A stretch of DNA of 42,777 bases, from assembly GCF_003349955.1 (NCBI RefSeq), contig NZ_QLKQ01000069.1, positions 1 to 42,777 on the forward strand. Direction: 5' to 3'. This document shows, in pieces, positions 26,072 to 35,100 of this stretch. Positions within the stretch are counted from its first letter, which is position 1. Every line of letters begins with the position of its first letter. The DNA comes from Azospirillum brasilense (GTDB taxonomy: Bacteria; Pseudomonadota; Alphaproteobacteria; Azospirillales; Azospirillaceae). The notes beneath the pieces were generated by a model that was not told where the DNA came from, searched no databases, and worked only from the letters and a program-made list of their open reading frames with translations. Both the position numbers and the translations under genes were made by a program.

Positions 26072-26801
26072 GGCGTTCCCCCACGGCGACGATCTCGGTG
26101 ATCAGGTTCACCGTGGCGCCGGACAGCAGGCCGATGTTGATGTTCAGCCAGATGTTCAGGACGCCGCCGACCAAAGTGGTGTAGAGCGCGACCGCCATGC
26201 CCTCGATCAGCTTCGACACCATCGGGCCGATGGCGGCGACGTCGCCGGCCTTCTGCGGGTCCACCCCCGACAGGGCCATGATGAAGCCGATGACCGTGCC
26301 GATCAGGCCGAGGATCACCAGGGTCGAGGAAATCTGCCGCACCGTGCCGATGCGCGCCGACAGCTTGAACTTGAGGGACGAGGCGGCGATCGACCGCGCC
26401 CCGGAATCCCGTCCGCGGACCTCCGCCAGATAGCGCGCGGCGCGCGACGGGACGGAGGGGTCGAATTCCTTGGCGCGGTTCAGTTCACGGCTGGTGCGCA
26501 GGATGCGCTGGGCCGACAGCCCCAGCCCGGCCAGAAAGACCAGGAAGATCAGCAGGCAGAGATGCGTGCTGTCGGTGGCGACGATCGGGTCGATCAGCCC
26601 TTCCGCCCAGGCGGCGGCGAGAAGGGCGAAGCCCGCGGCGTTGACGACCGCGAAGCGCAGGAGCAGCAGGTAACGTTGCGACACCAGCGACAGTCCGGCG
26701 GCCAGCTGGCCGCCGCGTCGGCGGCGCACGGTGGGCACGAGGGAATGAACGGGGACGTTCTGGGCGTCATCGGCCATGGCGTCCGAAACAGCGTCCGACA
26801 T
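26058..26801 (-). CDS. MotA/TolQ/ExbB-family proton-channel subunit, cassette B
   Basis: 247 aa. Four hydrophobic segments with the family core V-I-L-G-L-I-G-T-V-I-G-F-I-M-A-L and the last helix E-G-M-A-V-A-L-Y-T-T-L-V-G-G-V. It has a longer N-terminus (Asp/Ala-rich then R-R-R-R) than the cassette A copy. I chose the ATG at 26801 since GGAGGG lies seven bases upstream. Overlaps the B-subunit gene by 14 bp. Overall similarity to the cassette A channel is visibly lower than between the B subunits, consistent with an old duplication. Confidence 0.85.
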   Translation of the reverse strand: MSDAVSDAMADDAQNVPVHSLVPTVRRRRGGQLAAGLSLVSQRYLLLLRFAVVNAAGFALLAAAWAEGLIDPIVATDSTHLCLLIFLVFLAGLGLSAQRILRTSRELNRAKEFDPSVPSRAARYLAEVRGRDSGARSIAASSLKFKLSARIGTVRQISSTLVILGLIGTVIGFIMALSGVDPQKAGDVAAIGPMVSKLIEGMAVALYTTLVGGVLNIWLNINIGLLSGATVNLITEIVAVGERHAGP

Positions 26802-27230
26802 CGGGCAGCCCTCCATCCAGGGAGCAGGGAGCGTTCGGGTTGGCACTCCGCAACCGGCGTGCCAGCGGTTCGTCGTCGGTCCCACCCAATCCCGCAGCCC
26901 GCCGCTCCGGCCCGTTCATGTGCTTGGCCGGATGGGATAAATCGCCCCTGTGACAAACAGGCTACCCCGGAAGTCTGAACGGCAAGTCCACAGCCCCCAT
27001 TGCTTTGGATCAACGGATTCCACGATTTCGGGCGATGCCTTGATTAAATTCTGACCAAAGCCCAGGACTCGACCTACCCACTGCTCATTGAATAAGCAAA
27101 TTTATATTGCGGTGCAGCATGAAAATGCGGCTTCACCAAAGGCACCGAAAATTCCGCGCGAATACAGAAAACCCCTTTCCCGCCATTGCGGGAAAGGGGT
27201 TCGCGGACAAAATCGTTCGTATTCGATGAA
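26802..27230. other. 429-bp gap upstream of cassette B
   Basis: No protein gene is supported. The left half is GC-rich; 27010-27170 is distinctly AT-rich for this genome, with a small GCAA-ATTTATA-TTGC symmetry near 27097. It should contain the promoter of cassette B. The right end carries the terminator of the small gene at 27231. Confidence 0.45.
27168..27201 (-). terminator. Intrinsic terminator of the 55-aa gene
   Basis: Perfect 14-bp stem 27170-27183 / 27188-27201 with a CATT/AATG loop; on the minus strand the stem ends GGGGTTTTCTGT. It lies 29 bp after the stop codon at 27231. One of the best terminators in the window. Confidence 0.85.
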
Positions 27231-27398
27231 TCAAACGTCGCGATAGTGTTCCAGCTCGCGCCGCAAATCGGTAACCTCGCGCTGCAGCGCAACCACCCGG
27301 CCGACATCGGGAGCGGTGCGACGCTCTTCCTTTTCGAGTTCGTCTTCGACCTCGCGCTGCTCCTGCCGGATGATGTTGAACAAGGCTTTCCTCAACAT
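27231..27398 (-). CDS. 55-aa coiled-coil small protein
   Basis: Begins M-L-R-K-A-L-F-N-I-I-R-Q-E-Q-R-E-V-E-D-E-L-E-K-E-E and ends R-E-V-T-D-L-R-R-E-L-E-H-Y-R-D-V. An amphipathic N-terminal helix and two charged heptad-like helices around T-A-P-D-V suggest a helical hairpin or coiled coil. The start has GGGAGG five bases upstream and the gene is followed by a perfect-stem terminator, so it is a real monocistronic gene despite its size. It is divergent from the amidase gene at 27691. Family not recognised; the shape resembles small phage-shock or division-associated helical proteins, but that is only a comparison. Confidence 0.8.
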   Translation of the reverse strand: MLRKALFNIIRQEQREVEDELEKEERRTAPDVGRVVALQREVTDLRRELEHYRDV

Positions 27399-27545
27399 CG
27401 CCACCTCCCGAGCTTATTTCTAAAATTTTAGCGCTTTCGGCCATCATCATCAAGGAATTCTTGGAAAGAGTCGAATCTTCATAGGGTGGCGACGCTCTCC
27501 ACGACGGCTTGGCCGCGACAATTGGCGGAGCTAACCCGGGCGGCC

Positions 27546-27574
27546 TTGACAACCCTTTTGCGCGTCCCCATTGG
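27546..27574 (+). promoter_or_regulatory. Possible promoter of the amidase gene
   Basis: TTGACA at 27546-27551 is a consensus -35 box. The -10 region 17-18 bp later (CATTGG/ATTGGT) is a poor match, so only the -35 element supports this. It would give a leader of about 115 nt. Confidence 0.3.
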
Positions 27575-27690
27575 TTAACGCTCACACCTTGGGCTCAACC
27601 TCAGGCCTGTTCGGGCCGGACGCCGCCTTTCCGATCGCGCTCAGGACTTTTGGTTTCGGCGGCCCCAACTCCTTGCGGAATCAGGGGCGA

Positions 27691-28488
27691 ATGGAACGCA
27701 GACGTCTTCTCCAGCTGGCGCTGACCGTCCCCCTCGCCGGGGCCGGCGCCTTGCTGTTCCCGCAAGCCGCGGATGCCCAGACCAAGCCCCGCCCGGCTTC
27801 GCGTCCGCGCATGGTGGTGCTCGACCCCGGCCATGGCGGCATCGACCCGGGCGCCATCGGCGTGCGCGGCACCCGGGAAAAGGACATCACCCTGCACATC
27901 GCGCAGGAGGTCGGACGCCTGCTGTCCCGGCAGCACAAGCTGGGGGTGACGCTGACCCGCGACGGCGACCGCTTCCTGGCGCTGGGCGAGCGGGTGGACG
28001 CCGCGCGCGCGGCGCGGGCCGACCTGTTCGTGTCCATCCACGCCGACAGCGCGCCCAACCGCGAGGCGCGCGGCCTGTCCGCCTACACCCTGTCCGAGAA
28101 AAGCTCCGACTCCTTCGCCGCAGCACTGGCGCACAAGGAAAACGCCGTGGACCGGCTGGGCGGCGTCGACGTGAAGGACGCCAAGAAAGCCGTGAAGGAG
28201 ATCCTGCTCGATCTGACGGCACGCCACACCAGGCACGCGGCGCTGGTGGCCCGGCACGCGATCGTGAAGGGGGCGGGGAAGGACATGCCGCTGCTCGACA
28301 ACCCGATGCGCTCGGCCAACTTCGCGGTGCTCAAGGCGCCGGACGTCCCGTCCGTTCTGCTGGAGACCGGCTTCCTGTCAAATCCGAAGGATGAGGCGAT
28401 CCTGCGCGACCCAAAGGCGCGGCAGAGGATCGCCCGCGTTCTCGCGCGCGAAATCGCCGGGCTGGTGACGCGCGCGCCCTTTGCCTAG
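27691..28488 (+). CDS. N-acetylmuramoyl-L-alanine amidase (AmiC-like)
   Basis: 265 aa Amidase_3 enzyme cutting the stem peptide from peptidoglycan MurNAc. Zinc ligands His48 (D-P-G-H-G-G), Glu63 (T-R-E-K-D) and His117 (S-I-H-A-D-S), catalytic Glu225 (L-L-E-T-G-F-L-S-N). An N-terminal R-R-R-L-L-Q-L motif, hydrophobic stretch and A-D-A cleavage region (about residue 29) look like a Tat signal, as in E. coli AmiA/AmiC. No AMIN domain, so it is shorter than AmiC. The segment 140-200 is an insert that may be the autoinhibitory helix regulated by EnvC/NlpD-type activators. The ATG at 27691 follows AGGGG. Confidence 0.93.
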   Translation: MERRRLLQLALTVPLAGAGALLFPQAADAQTKPRPASRPRMVVLDPGHGGIDPGAIGVRGTREKDITLHIAQEVGRLLSRQHKLGVTLTRDGDRFLALGERVDAARAARADLFVSIHADSAPNREARGLSAYTLSEKSSDSFAAALAHKENAVDRLGGVDVKDAKKAVKEILLDLTARHTRHAALVARHAIVKGAGKDMPLLDNPMRSANFAVLKAPDVPSVLLETGFLSNPKDEAILRDPKARQRIARVLAREIAGLVTRAPFA

Positions 28489-28611
28489 CCCGGATTCCTT
28501 CGCGCTCGCAGCGAGTGAAACATTCGTGCATCACCCCGGGACAAAACCACGATGAAGCCGAACACCCCCAAGATTACCCATTGCCAACGCACCTGCGGCA
28601 TGACTTTTTCC

Positions 28612-28634
28612 GCCCGCCCGTTCTTTCGGCGGGC
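28612..28634 (+). other. Hairpin in the leader before the BON lipoprotein gene
   Basis: GCCCGCC (28612-28618) / GGCGGGC (28628-28634) with a 9-nt loop, about 20 bp before the GTG start at 28654 and 124 bp after the amidase stop. No U-tract follows, so it is more likely a leader or intercistronic stem than a terminator. Confidence 0.35.
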
Positions 28635-28653
28635 CGGGGATCGGAGGCAGAGC

Positions 28654-29238
28654 GTGTCGGGGTTTGGCCGCCTTTGGGCGCTGGTCGGGATGGCCGCTGT
28701 GGCGGGCCTTGCGTCTGGCTGCGCGCCTGTCGTGCTGGGCGCCGCCGGTGGCACCGCCGTCGTCGCGGCCAGCGAGCACCGGGGCCTGTCCGGCTTCGCC
28801 TCGGACACCGAGATCAAGGCCCGCATCAACCATCTGTGGTTCCAGCACTCGCTGGAGATGCACAGCCGCATCGGCCTGACGGTCGACCAGGGCCGCGTGT
28901 TGCTGACCGGGCGCGCCACCGACGCGCAGATGCGCCTCGACGCCGTGCGCCTGTGCTGGCAGGTGGAGGGTGTCAAGGAGGTCATCAACGAGATCCAGGT
29001 GGACACCGACTCGGGCATCATGGACAGCGCCCGCGACACCTGGATCACCACGCAGCTGCGCACCAAGCTGACCTTCGATTCACAAATTCATAGCCAGAAT
29101 TTCAGCATCGATACCGTCAACGGCGTCGTCTATCTCATGGGTCTGGCCACCCACCAGGGCGAGCTCGACCGTGTGATCGAGCACGCCCGCACGCTGCCGA
29201 ACGTCCAGCGTGTCGTCAACTACGCCCGCGTCCTCTAG
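28654..29238 (+). CDS. BON-domain lipoprotein
   Basis: 194 aa. Signal peptide ending in lipobox A-S-G-C with Cys23. Two BON domains follow (about 50-115 and 125-190), each with the D/E-x-x-I-K-A-R-I or W-I-T-T-Q-L-R-T-K-L opening and G-R-V-L-L-T-G or G-V-V-Y-L-M-G centre. DolP/OsmY-type proteins bind anionic phospholipids and protect the outer membrane. The start is a GTG at 28654 with GGAGG six bases upstream, which gives a compact signal peptide; the upstream in-frame ATG would add about 34 polar residues. Co-directional with the amidase and the solenoid protein. Confidence 0.88.
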   Translation: MSGFGRLWALVGMAAVAGLASGCAPVVLGAAGGTAVVAASEHRGLSGFASDTEIKARINHLWFQHSLEMHSRIGLTVDQGRVLLTGRATDAQMRLDAVRLCWQVEGVKEVINEIQVDTDSGIMDSARDTWITTQLRTKLTFDSQIHSQNFSIDTVNGVVYLMGLATHQGELDRVIEHARTLPNVQRVVNYARVL

Positions 29239-29261
29239 CGCACCAGGGTCTCCGCACCGCC

Positions 29262-30647
29262 ATGGCCATCCTGCCCGCCCCCGCCCGCCGTCTTGCCGCC
29301 TCCGCCGCCATGAGCCTGTTCATGGCGCTGGCGGCGTTCACCGTGGCGGCGGGGGGCGCCGGCAATCCGGCGATGGCGCAGCAGTCGCCGCAGCCCGACC
29401 AGGGGCCGGCCAACCGCCTGTTCGTCCAGGCGATGCAGATGATCCGGCAGGCGGACAACACCTACGACATCGCCGAGGAGAGCCGCTTCCTGAAGGAGGC
29501 CGACCGGCTGCTCAACGAGATCGTCGTCAAGTATCCGGACAGCGCGCTGGCCGTCCAGCTCGTCACCAACCAGTTCGTCGGCGACTTCGACTTCTTCGAA
29601 TTCCGCTCGCGCATCCGCTCGCTGGTGTGCAACGAGCCGATGACCTCGCTGTGCTTCCTGCACCGGGTGGCGGAGATGCTGCCCCCGGTGGAAACGCCGA
29701 TCACCGCCGCCCGCTGGGACTGGCTGTCGCTGGCCGTCGCCTACAACACCATCGGCGACACCGCGCGGGCCAAGGAGATCATCGCCCCCTTCGTCAGCGC
29801 GGTGCGGCGCGGCGCGGCGTCCGACGGGGCCGGGCAGGATCTGTTCGTCGCCCGCGCGCTCGCCCTGATGGGGCAGAACCAGCTCGCGCTCGACATCACC
29901 CGGCAGATCCCGGAATGCTCGACCCGCATCTACAACCTCGCCGACATCGCCAAGGCGGCGGCGTGGCGCGGCGACACCGCGCTGGCCGGGCAGCTCGCCG
30001 AGGAGGCCAAGGCCTACGCCACCGCCCGCAACTGCAGCTGGGAGCTGGGTCTGGTCGCCCAGACGCTGCTGCGCGCCGGCAAGGAGGGGGCGGCCCGCAC
30101 CCTCTTCCTGAACACGGTGGAGACGCAATTCTCCAAGTTCCGCGAGACCAAGACCGACTGTTGCCCGCCGGAGCTGGCGGTGGCCGCGGCGGAACTGGGC
30201 GACACCAATCTGGCGCTGGGCCTGCTGCGCACCGTGCAGGATGAGAATCCCTGGACGATCCCGGCGGTGCTGGGCCGCATCGCCCGCCGTTCCGACGCGT
30301 CGGTCGCGCTGTCCTACGCCGAGCAGGTGCAGGACCTCGACATCCGCGGCGAGGCCCTGGCCGAGCTGATCGAGGCGGCGCTGAAGCGCGGCGACCCGAC
30401 CAGCGCCAACGAGCTGATGAAGCGGCTGACCCGTCTGGTGGACGACTCCGCCGGACGCCGCCCCGGCCTGCTCGCCCAGAAGGCCAAGGCGGAGAAGGTG
30501 ATGTACGGCGACGACCGCTGGCGCAAGAGCTTCCAGGGGTCGCTGAACGCCGCGGACCGGGCGAGCAACTTCGTCCGCCGCGACATCGGCGCGCCGCTGC
30601 TCGCCGCCCTGGTGCGGATCGAGACCGGCCTGCCGATGCTCGACTGA
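29262..30647 (+). CDS. Periplasmic helical-repeat (TPR-like) protein
   Basis: 461 aa with a long Sec signal (cleavage near A-M-A-Q, residues 36-40). The mature part is a string of helix pairs with TPR-like A-L-A-L-M-G-Q-N-Q-L-A-L-D, A-L-A-E-L-I-E-A-A-L-K-R-G and similar units. Two paired-Cys features (V-C-N-E and L-C-F; D-C-C-P-P) could form disulphides. It starts 23 bp after the BON lipoprotein, so it is likely cotranscribed with it. Family not recognised; a scaffold role at the envelope is an inference. Confidence 0.8.
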   Translation: MAILPAPARRLAASAAMSLFMALAAFTVAAGGAGNPAMAQQSPQPDQGPANRLFVQAMQMIRQADNTYDIAEESRFLKEADRLLNEIVVKYPDSALAVQLVTNQFVGDFDFFEFRSRIRSLVCNEPMTSLCFLHRVAEMLPPVETPITAARWDWLSLAVAYNTIGDTARAKEIIAPFVSAVRRGAASDGAGQDLFVARALALMGQNQLALDITRQIPECSTRIYNLADIAKAAAWRGDTALAGQLAEEAKAYATARNCSWELGLVAQTLLRAGKEGAARTLFLNTVETQFSKFRETKTDCCPPELAVAAAELGDTNLALGLLRTVQDENPWTIPAVLGRIARRSDASVALSYAEQVQDLDIRGEALAELIEAALKRGDPTSANELMKRLTRLVDDSAGRRPGLLAQKAKAEKVMYGDDRWRKSFQGSLNAADRASNFVRRDIGAPLLAALVRIETGLPMLD

Positions 30648-30664
30648 GACCGGCTTGCGACCCG

Positions 30665-31954
30665 TCAGGGCCGCGTTGCCAGCACCACCAGCCCGGCCAC
30701 CGGCGCACCGCTCTCGTGGCGCAGGGTTTCCGGGGCGAGGCTTAGGACGGTCAGCCCCGCGGCGCCCAGTCCGTCCCGCACATGGCTCTCGGTATGGGCG
30801 TAGCGGCCGTGCGGGCTGACCCGCCAGGGCGCCCCGCCCTCCTCCAGCCGCTCCACCGTGAAGGCCAGACGCCCACCGGGACGCAGCGCCGTGGCGGCCT
30901 GTGCCAGCACTCCGTCCAGCGCGCCGAAGTAGCACAGCACGTCGGCGGCCACGATCAGATCGAAGGCCGCCGGGCGCTCCACCAGGAAGGCGCCGAGTTC
31001 CGCCTCCTCCAGCGCGTCGTACAGGCCGCGCGCGGCAGCGCGCTCCAGCATGCCCGGCGACAGGTCCACCCCGACGAGACGCCGCGCCGCGCCGCGCAGG
31101 AAGGGAGCGCACAGGCCGGTGCCGCAACCGGCGTCCAGCACGTCCAGCGTCCCGTCCGCGGCGCCCCCCGCCTCGGCCAGCGCCTCCGCGAGCAGCGTCG
31201 GCGCGCGGTAGCCCAGCTCGCCGAGAAGCTTGTCGTCGAACTCCCCGGCGAACAGGTCGAACACCTGCCGGACGTAGGCGTCGGACGCCCGCTCCCCGGC
31301 CTCCAGGCCGGCGATGGCGGCGCCGATGTGACGGGCCACCGGATGGCCGGGATGGTCGCGCAGCCACAGCCGGGCGAACCACGCCGCCTCCTCGTGCCGT
31401 CCCTCCTCGTGAAGCAGGTAGAGGGCGCCGGACAGGTTGTCGTGCGCCTCGTCCCAATCGGGCCGAACCGCCAGGGCACGGCGGTAGGCGATGGCGGACT
31501 CGGTCAGCCGGTCGCCGTCGCGCAGCAGGTTGGCGAGGTTGTTGAAGGCTTCCGCATAGGCCGGCTCCTCGGCCAGCGCCCGGCGGAAATGCCGCTCCGC
31601 CGGCGCCGCGTCGCCCGCCGCCTTCAGAGCCGAGGCCAGATTGTAGTGGACCAGGGGATGGTCGAGACCGCAGGCCAGCGCCTCGCGGTAGGCCGCCACC
31701 GCCTCCTCCGCGCGGCCCAGGGCGCGCAGCACGTTGCCCAGGTTGTTGTGCGCCTCCGCGAAGCGGGGGTTCAGCGCCAGCGTGCGGCGGTAGGCGGCTT
31801 CCGCCTCCGCGGCCAGCCCGTCCGAGGCCAGGGCGTTGGCCTCCGCATAGAGGCGCATGGCCTGAGCGGCCAGCCCGCCGAGCCTCCCCGCGCCACGGGC
31901 GAGCAGGCCCGGACGCGGCGGCGGGGGACGGGGCGGATCGCTCGGCTCGGACAC
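30665..31954 (-). CDS. TPR-containing SAM-dependent methyltransferase
   Basis: 429 aa. A Pro-rich N-terminus, then about four TPR units (about 35-170; for example A-E-A-H-N-N-L-G-N-V-L-R-A-L-G-R-A-E-E-A). The methyltransferase domain (about 225-429) has L-D-V-L-D-A-G-C-G-T-G-L, V-G-V-D-L-S-P-G-M-L and F-D-L-I-V-A-A-D-V-L-C-Y-F. The start is GTG at 31954, supported by AGGAG seven bases upstream; Met codons further up lack this. Divergent from the giant TPR-glycosyltransferase at 32109, whose TPR style it shares, so it may methylate the same protein or its sugars. Confidence 0.88.
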   Translation of the reverse strand: MSEPSDPPRPPPPRPGLLARGAGRLGGLAAQAMRLYAEANALASDGLAAEAEAAYRRTLALNPRFAEAHNNLGNVLRALGRAEEAVAAYREALACGLDHPLVHYNLASALKAAGDAAPAERHFRRALAEEPAYAEAFNNLANLLRDGDRLTESAIAYRRALAVRPDWDEAHDNLSGALYLLHEEGRHEEAAWFARLWLRDHPGHPVARHIGAAIAGLEAGERASDAYVRQVFDLFAGEFDDKLLGELGYRAPTLLAEALAEAGGAADGTLDVLDAGCGTGLCAPFLRGAARRLVGVDLSPGMLERAAARGLYDALEEAELGAFLVERPAAFDLIVAADVLCYFGALDGVLAQAATALRPGGRLAFTVERLEEGGAPWRVSPHGRYAHTESHVRDGLGAAGLTVLSLAPETLRHESGAPVAGLVVLATRP

Positions 31955-32108
31955 GGAACGGCTCCTGAATTGGGGGCATGGGCTAACAGCATCTTTACCG
32001 GGAACCGGCGAACATGGCACTCCCTTCCAGCAAAGGACCGGCGGCAACAGACCGGCGGAAGGCCCCGCGCTCCGGGGCCGCATCGGGCAGACGGAAAAGG
32101 CGAACCCC

Positions 32109-35100
32109 ATGAACCAGCCCACCGACCCGGCGTCGCCGACGCCGCCCGATGAGGTCGCCACCCGGCTCGGCCATGCCGTCGCCCATCATCGCGCGGGCCG
32201 CCTGACCGACGCCGAACGGGACTACCGCGCCGTCCTGGGGGCCGACCCGCACCACCCCGACGCCCTGCACCTGCTGGGCGTGCTGGCGCTCCAGGCCGGG
32301 CATCCCGGCCCCGCCGTGGAGTTGATCGAGGAAGCCATCCGGCAGGCGGGCGGCGTCGCCGATTACCACGACAATCTGGGAAGCGCGCTCGCCGCTCTGG
32401 GCCGTCACGCCGATGCGGCGGGGGCGCACCGCGTGGCCGCCGCGCTGAGCCCGCTATCGGCCCGGCCGCGCCACAATCTCGGCAACGCCTTCCAGGCCCA
32501 GGCGCTGCCGGGACTCGCTGCGCTCGCCTTCACCACGGCGGTGGAGCTTGAACCGGGCTACGCCAAGGCTTGGTACAATCTCGGCCACGCGCTGCGCGCC
32601 CAGAACCGCCTCGATGACGCCTTGCGGGCCTTCGCCCGCGCCACGGTGCTGGTCCCCACGATGGTCGAGGCCCACGCCAATCTCAGCGACGCGCTGAGCG
32701 CCGCCGGGCGGCTGGACGAGGCGCTGGCCGAGGCCCGCGCTGCGCTGCGGCTGCGGCCCGACGATCCGAAGGCCCACCACAATCTCGGTGGCATCCTGCA
32801 GCGCAAGGGCGCCTATGAGAGCGCGGAGATCGCCTACCGCGAAGCGCTGAAGCGCGCGCCGGACAATCCGATGACGCTGAACGGTCTGGGCGGCGTTCTC
32901 CTGAAGCTGGGGCGCCCCGCCCAGGCCGAGCAGTGCTTCCGCAGCGTGCTGGGCCGGAACCCTCACGCCGTCGAGGCCATCCACAACCTCGGCGACGCGC
33001 TGCGGGCGCAGGGGCAGTTCACGAAGGCGGAGGCCTGCTACGAGGAGGCGCTGGCCCACGACCCGGACCTTGCCAGCGCCAGCGACAACCTCGCGGTCAT
33101 CGCCCTTCTGCATGGACGGCTGGAACGCGGCTGGGAAGGCTATGAGCGGCGTTTCGCCGCCGGCCGGGTCCAGCCGGACCGGCGGATCGCCGCGCCGCGC
33201 TGGCGGGGCGAAGGGCTGCGCCGGCGGCGCCTGCTGGTCTGGCGGGAACAGGGGATCGGGGACGAGATCCTGTTCGCGTCCTGCTATGGCGACGTGATCG
33301 CCTGGGGCGGCGGACCGGTGACCATCGAGACCGATCCGCGGCTGGTCAGCCTGTTCGCCCGCTCCTTCCCGCGCGCGACGGTGCGGGCCGAGACTCGGGA
33401 CGCCGAAGGGCGGGAAACGGTGGTTCCCCCGGATGCCGATCTCCAGGTGCCGGCGGGAAGCCTGCCCGGCCTGCTGCGGGGAGCGCTGGACTCCTTCGAC
33501 CAGTTCGCCCCCTGGCTGAAGCCCGATCCGGCCCGCACCGCCCAATGGCGGGAGCGGCTGGACAGGCTGGGGCCGGGGCTGAAGATCGGTGTCGCATGGC
33601 GCAGCCATCTGGCGAGTGCCGAGCACAAGGGCGCCTACACCACGCTCGATCAGTGGGGGCCGCTGCTCGCCCTCCCCGGGGTGGTTCTCGTCAATCTTCA
33701 GTATGGCGACTGCGCTGCGGAGATCGCCGCGGCGGAGGAGCGGTTCGGCGTGACCATCCACCGCTGGGACGATCTCGACCTGAAGGATGATGTCGAGGGG
33801 GCGGCGGCGCTCACCGCCAATCTGGATCTCGTCATCGCCCCGGCGACGGCGGCCGGCGAACTGGCCGGCGCCGTCGGCGTGCCGGTCTGGCGCTTCGGGC
33901 ACCGCGACTGGACCCAGCTCGGCACCGGCGTCCGCCCCTGGTTCCCATCCATGCGCCTCTTCCAGCCGCGCCCCGGCGAAACCTTCGACGACGTGCTGGC
34001 GGGCATGGCGCGCCGCCTTGCCGCGATGCGGCCCGCTGCGGCCCCCGAACGCGCAGCCGCCCCGCCCCAACCACCGCCACTGCCTGCCGATCCGGACGCG
34101 TTGCTGAACGACGCCATCGCCCTGCACCGGGCGGGGCGGCTGGACGACGCCATGGCCACCTACCGCACGGTCCTCGATCTGTCGCCGACGCACGGCGACG
34201 CCCTTCACCTTCTCGGCCTGATCCAGCATCAGACGGGCCGGAACGCGGAAGCGGAGCACCACATCGCGGCGGCGTTGCGGACCGATCCGGACTTCCCCAC
34301 GGCCTGGAACCATCTCGGCCTCGTCCGGCAGGCCCTGGACCGTCCGGACCAAGCCCTCGCCTGCTTCCGCCAAGCCATCGCCCTGCGTCCGGACTTTCCC
34401 GAGGCGATGACCCATATGGGGCTGAGCATGAACCGGCCGGACCAGCGGGCTGCGGCCAAGCGCTGGCACCGCCGGTCCATCCGTCTCGCTCCGGCCAACC
34501 CGGCCGCCCACACCAACCTGGGCTACGTCTGCGAGGTCGAAGGACAGCTCGAAGCCGCCGCGCGCCATTACCGGCGCGCGCTGACCTTGCGGCCGGACTC
34601 CGCCGACACCCTGAACAACCTGGGCACCCTTGCCAAGATGGCCGACCGGACGGCCCTCAGCCGGCGTTTTCTCGACCGCGCCCTGCGGGTGGCCCCCGGG
34701 TTGGCGCTCGCCGCCTGGAACGTCGGGCTGCTGGCTTTGGCCGACGGCGACCTCGCCACCGGCTGGGCCGGTTACGGCCGCCGGTTCTCCGCCCGCCAGC
34801 TTCAGCGGGCGCGCCGCATCCCGCTGCCCGTTTGGACCGGCGACCCCTTGCGCGGGCGTCGCCTGCTGGTCTGGCCGGAGCAAGGGCTGGGCGACGAAAT
34901 CCTGTTCGCCTCCGTCTTCGGCGACCTCGAGGACAGCGGCGGGACCGTGGTTCTGGAGTGCGACCCGCGGCTGGCGCCCCTCTACGCCCGCGCCTTTCCC
35001 TGGGCCGTCGTCCGGGCGGAATCCGTCACCGCCGACGGACGGGAGCGCTTCGACCCGCCGGATTGCGACCTGCAGATCGCCGCCGGCTCCCTGCCCGCCC

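Noticed and set aside
32012..32030. TGGCAC...TTCCA upstream of the 1192-aa gene as a sigma-54 promoter
   Set aside because: The -12 box would be TTCC rather than TTGC and the spacing is one base short of the GG-N10-GC rule.
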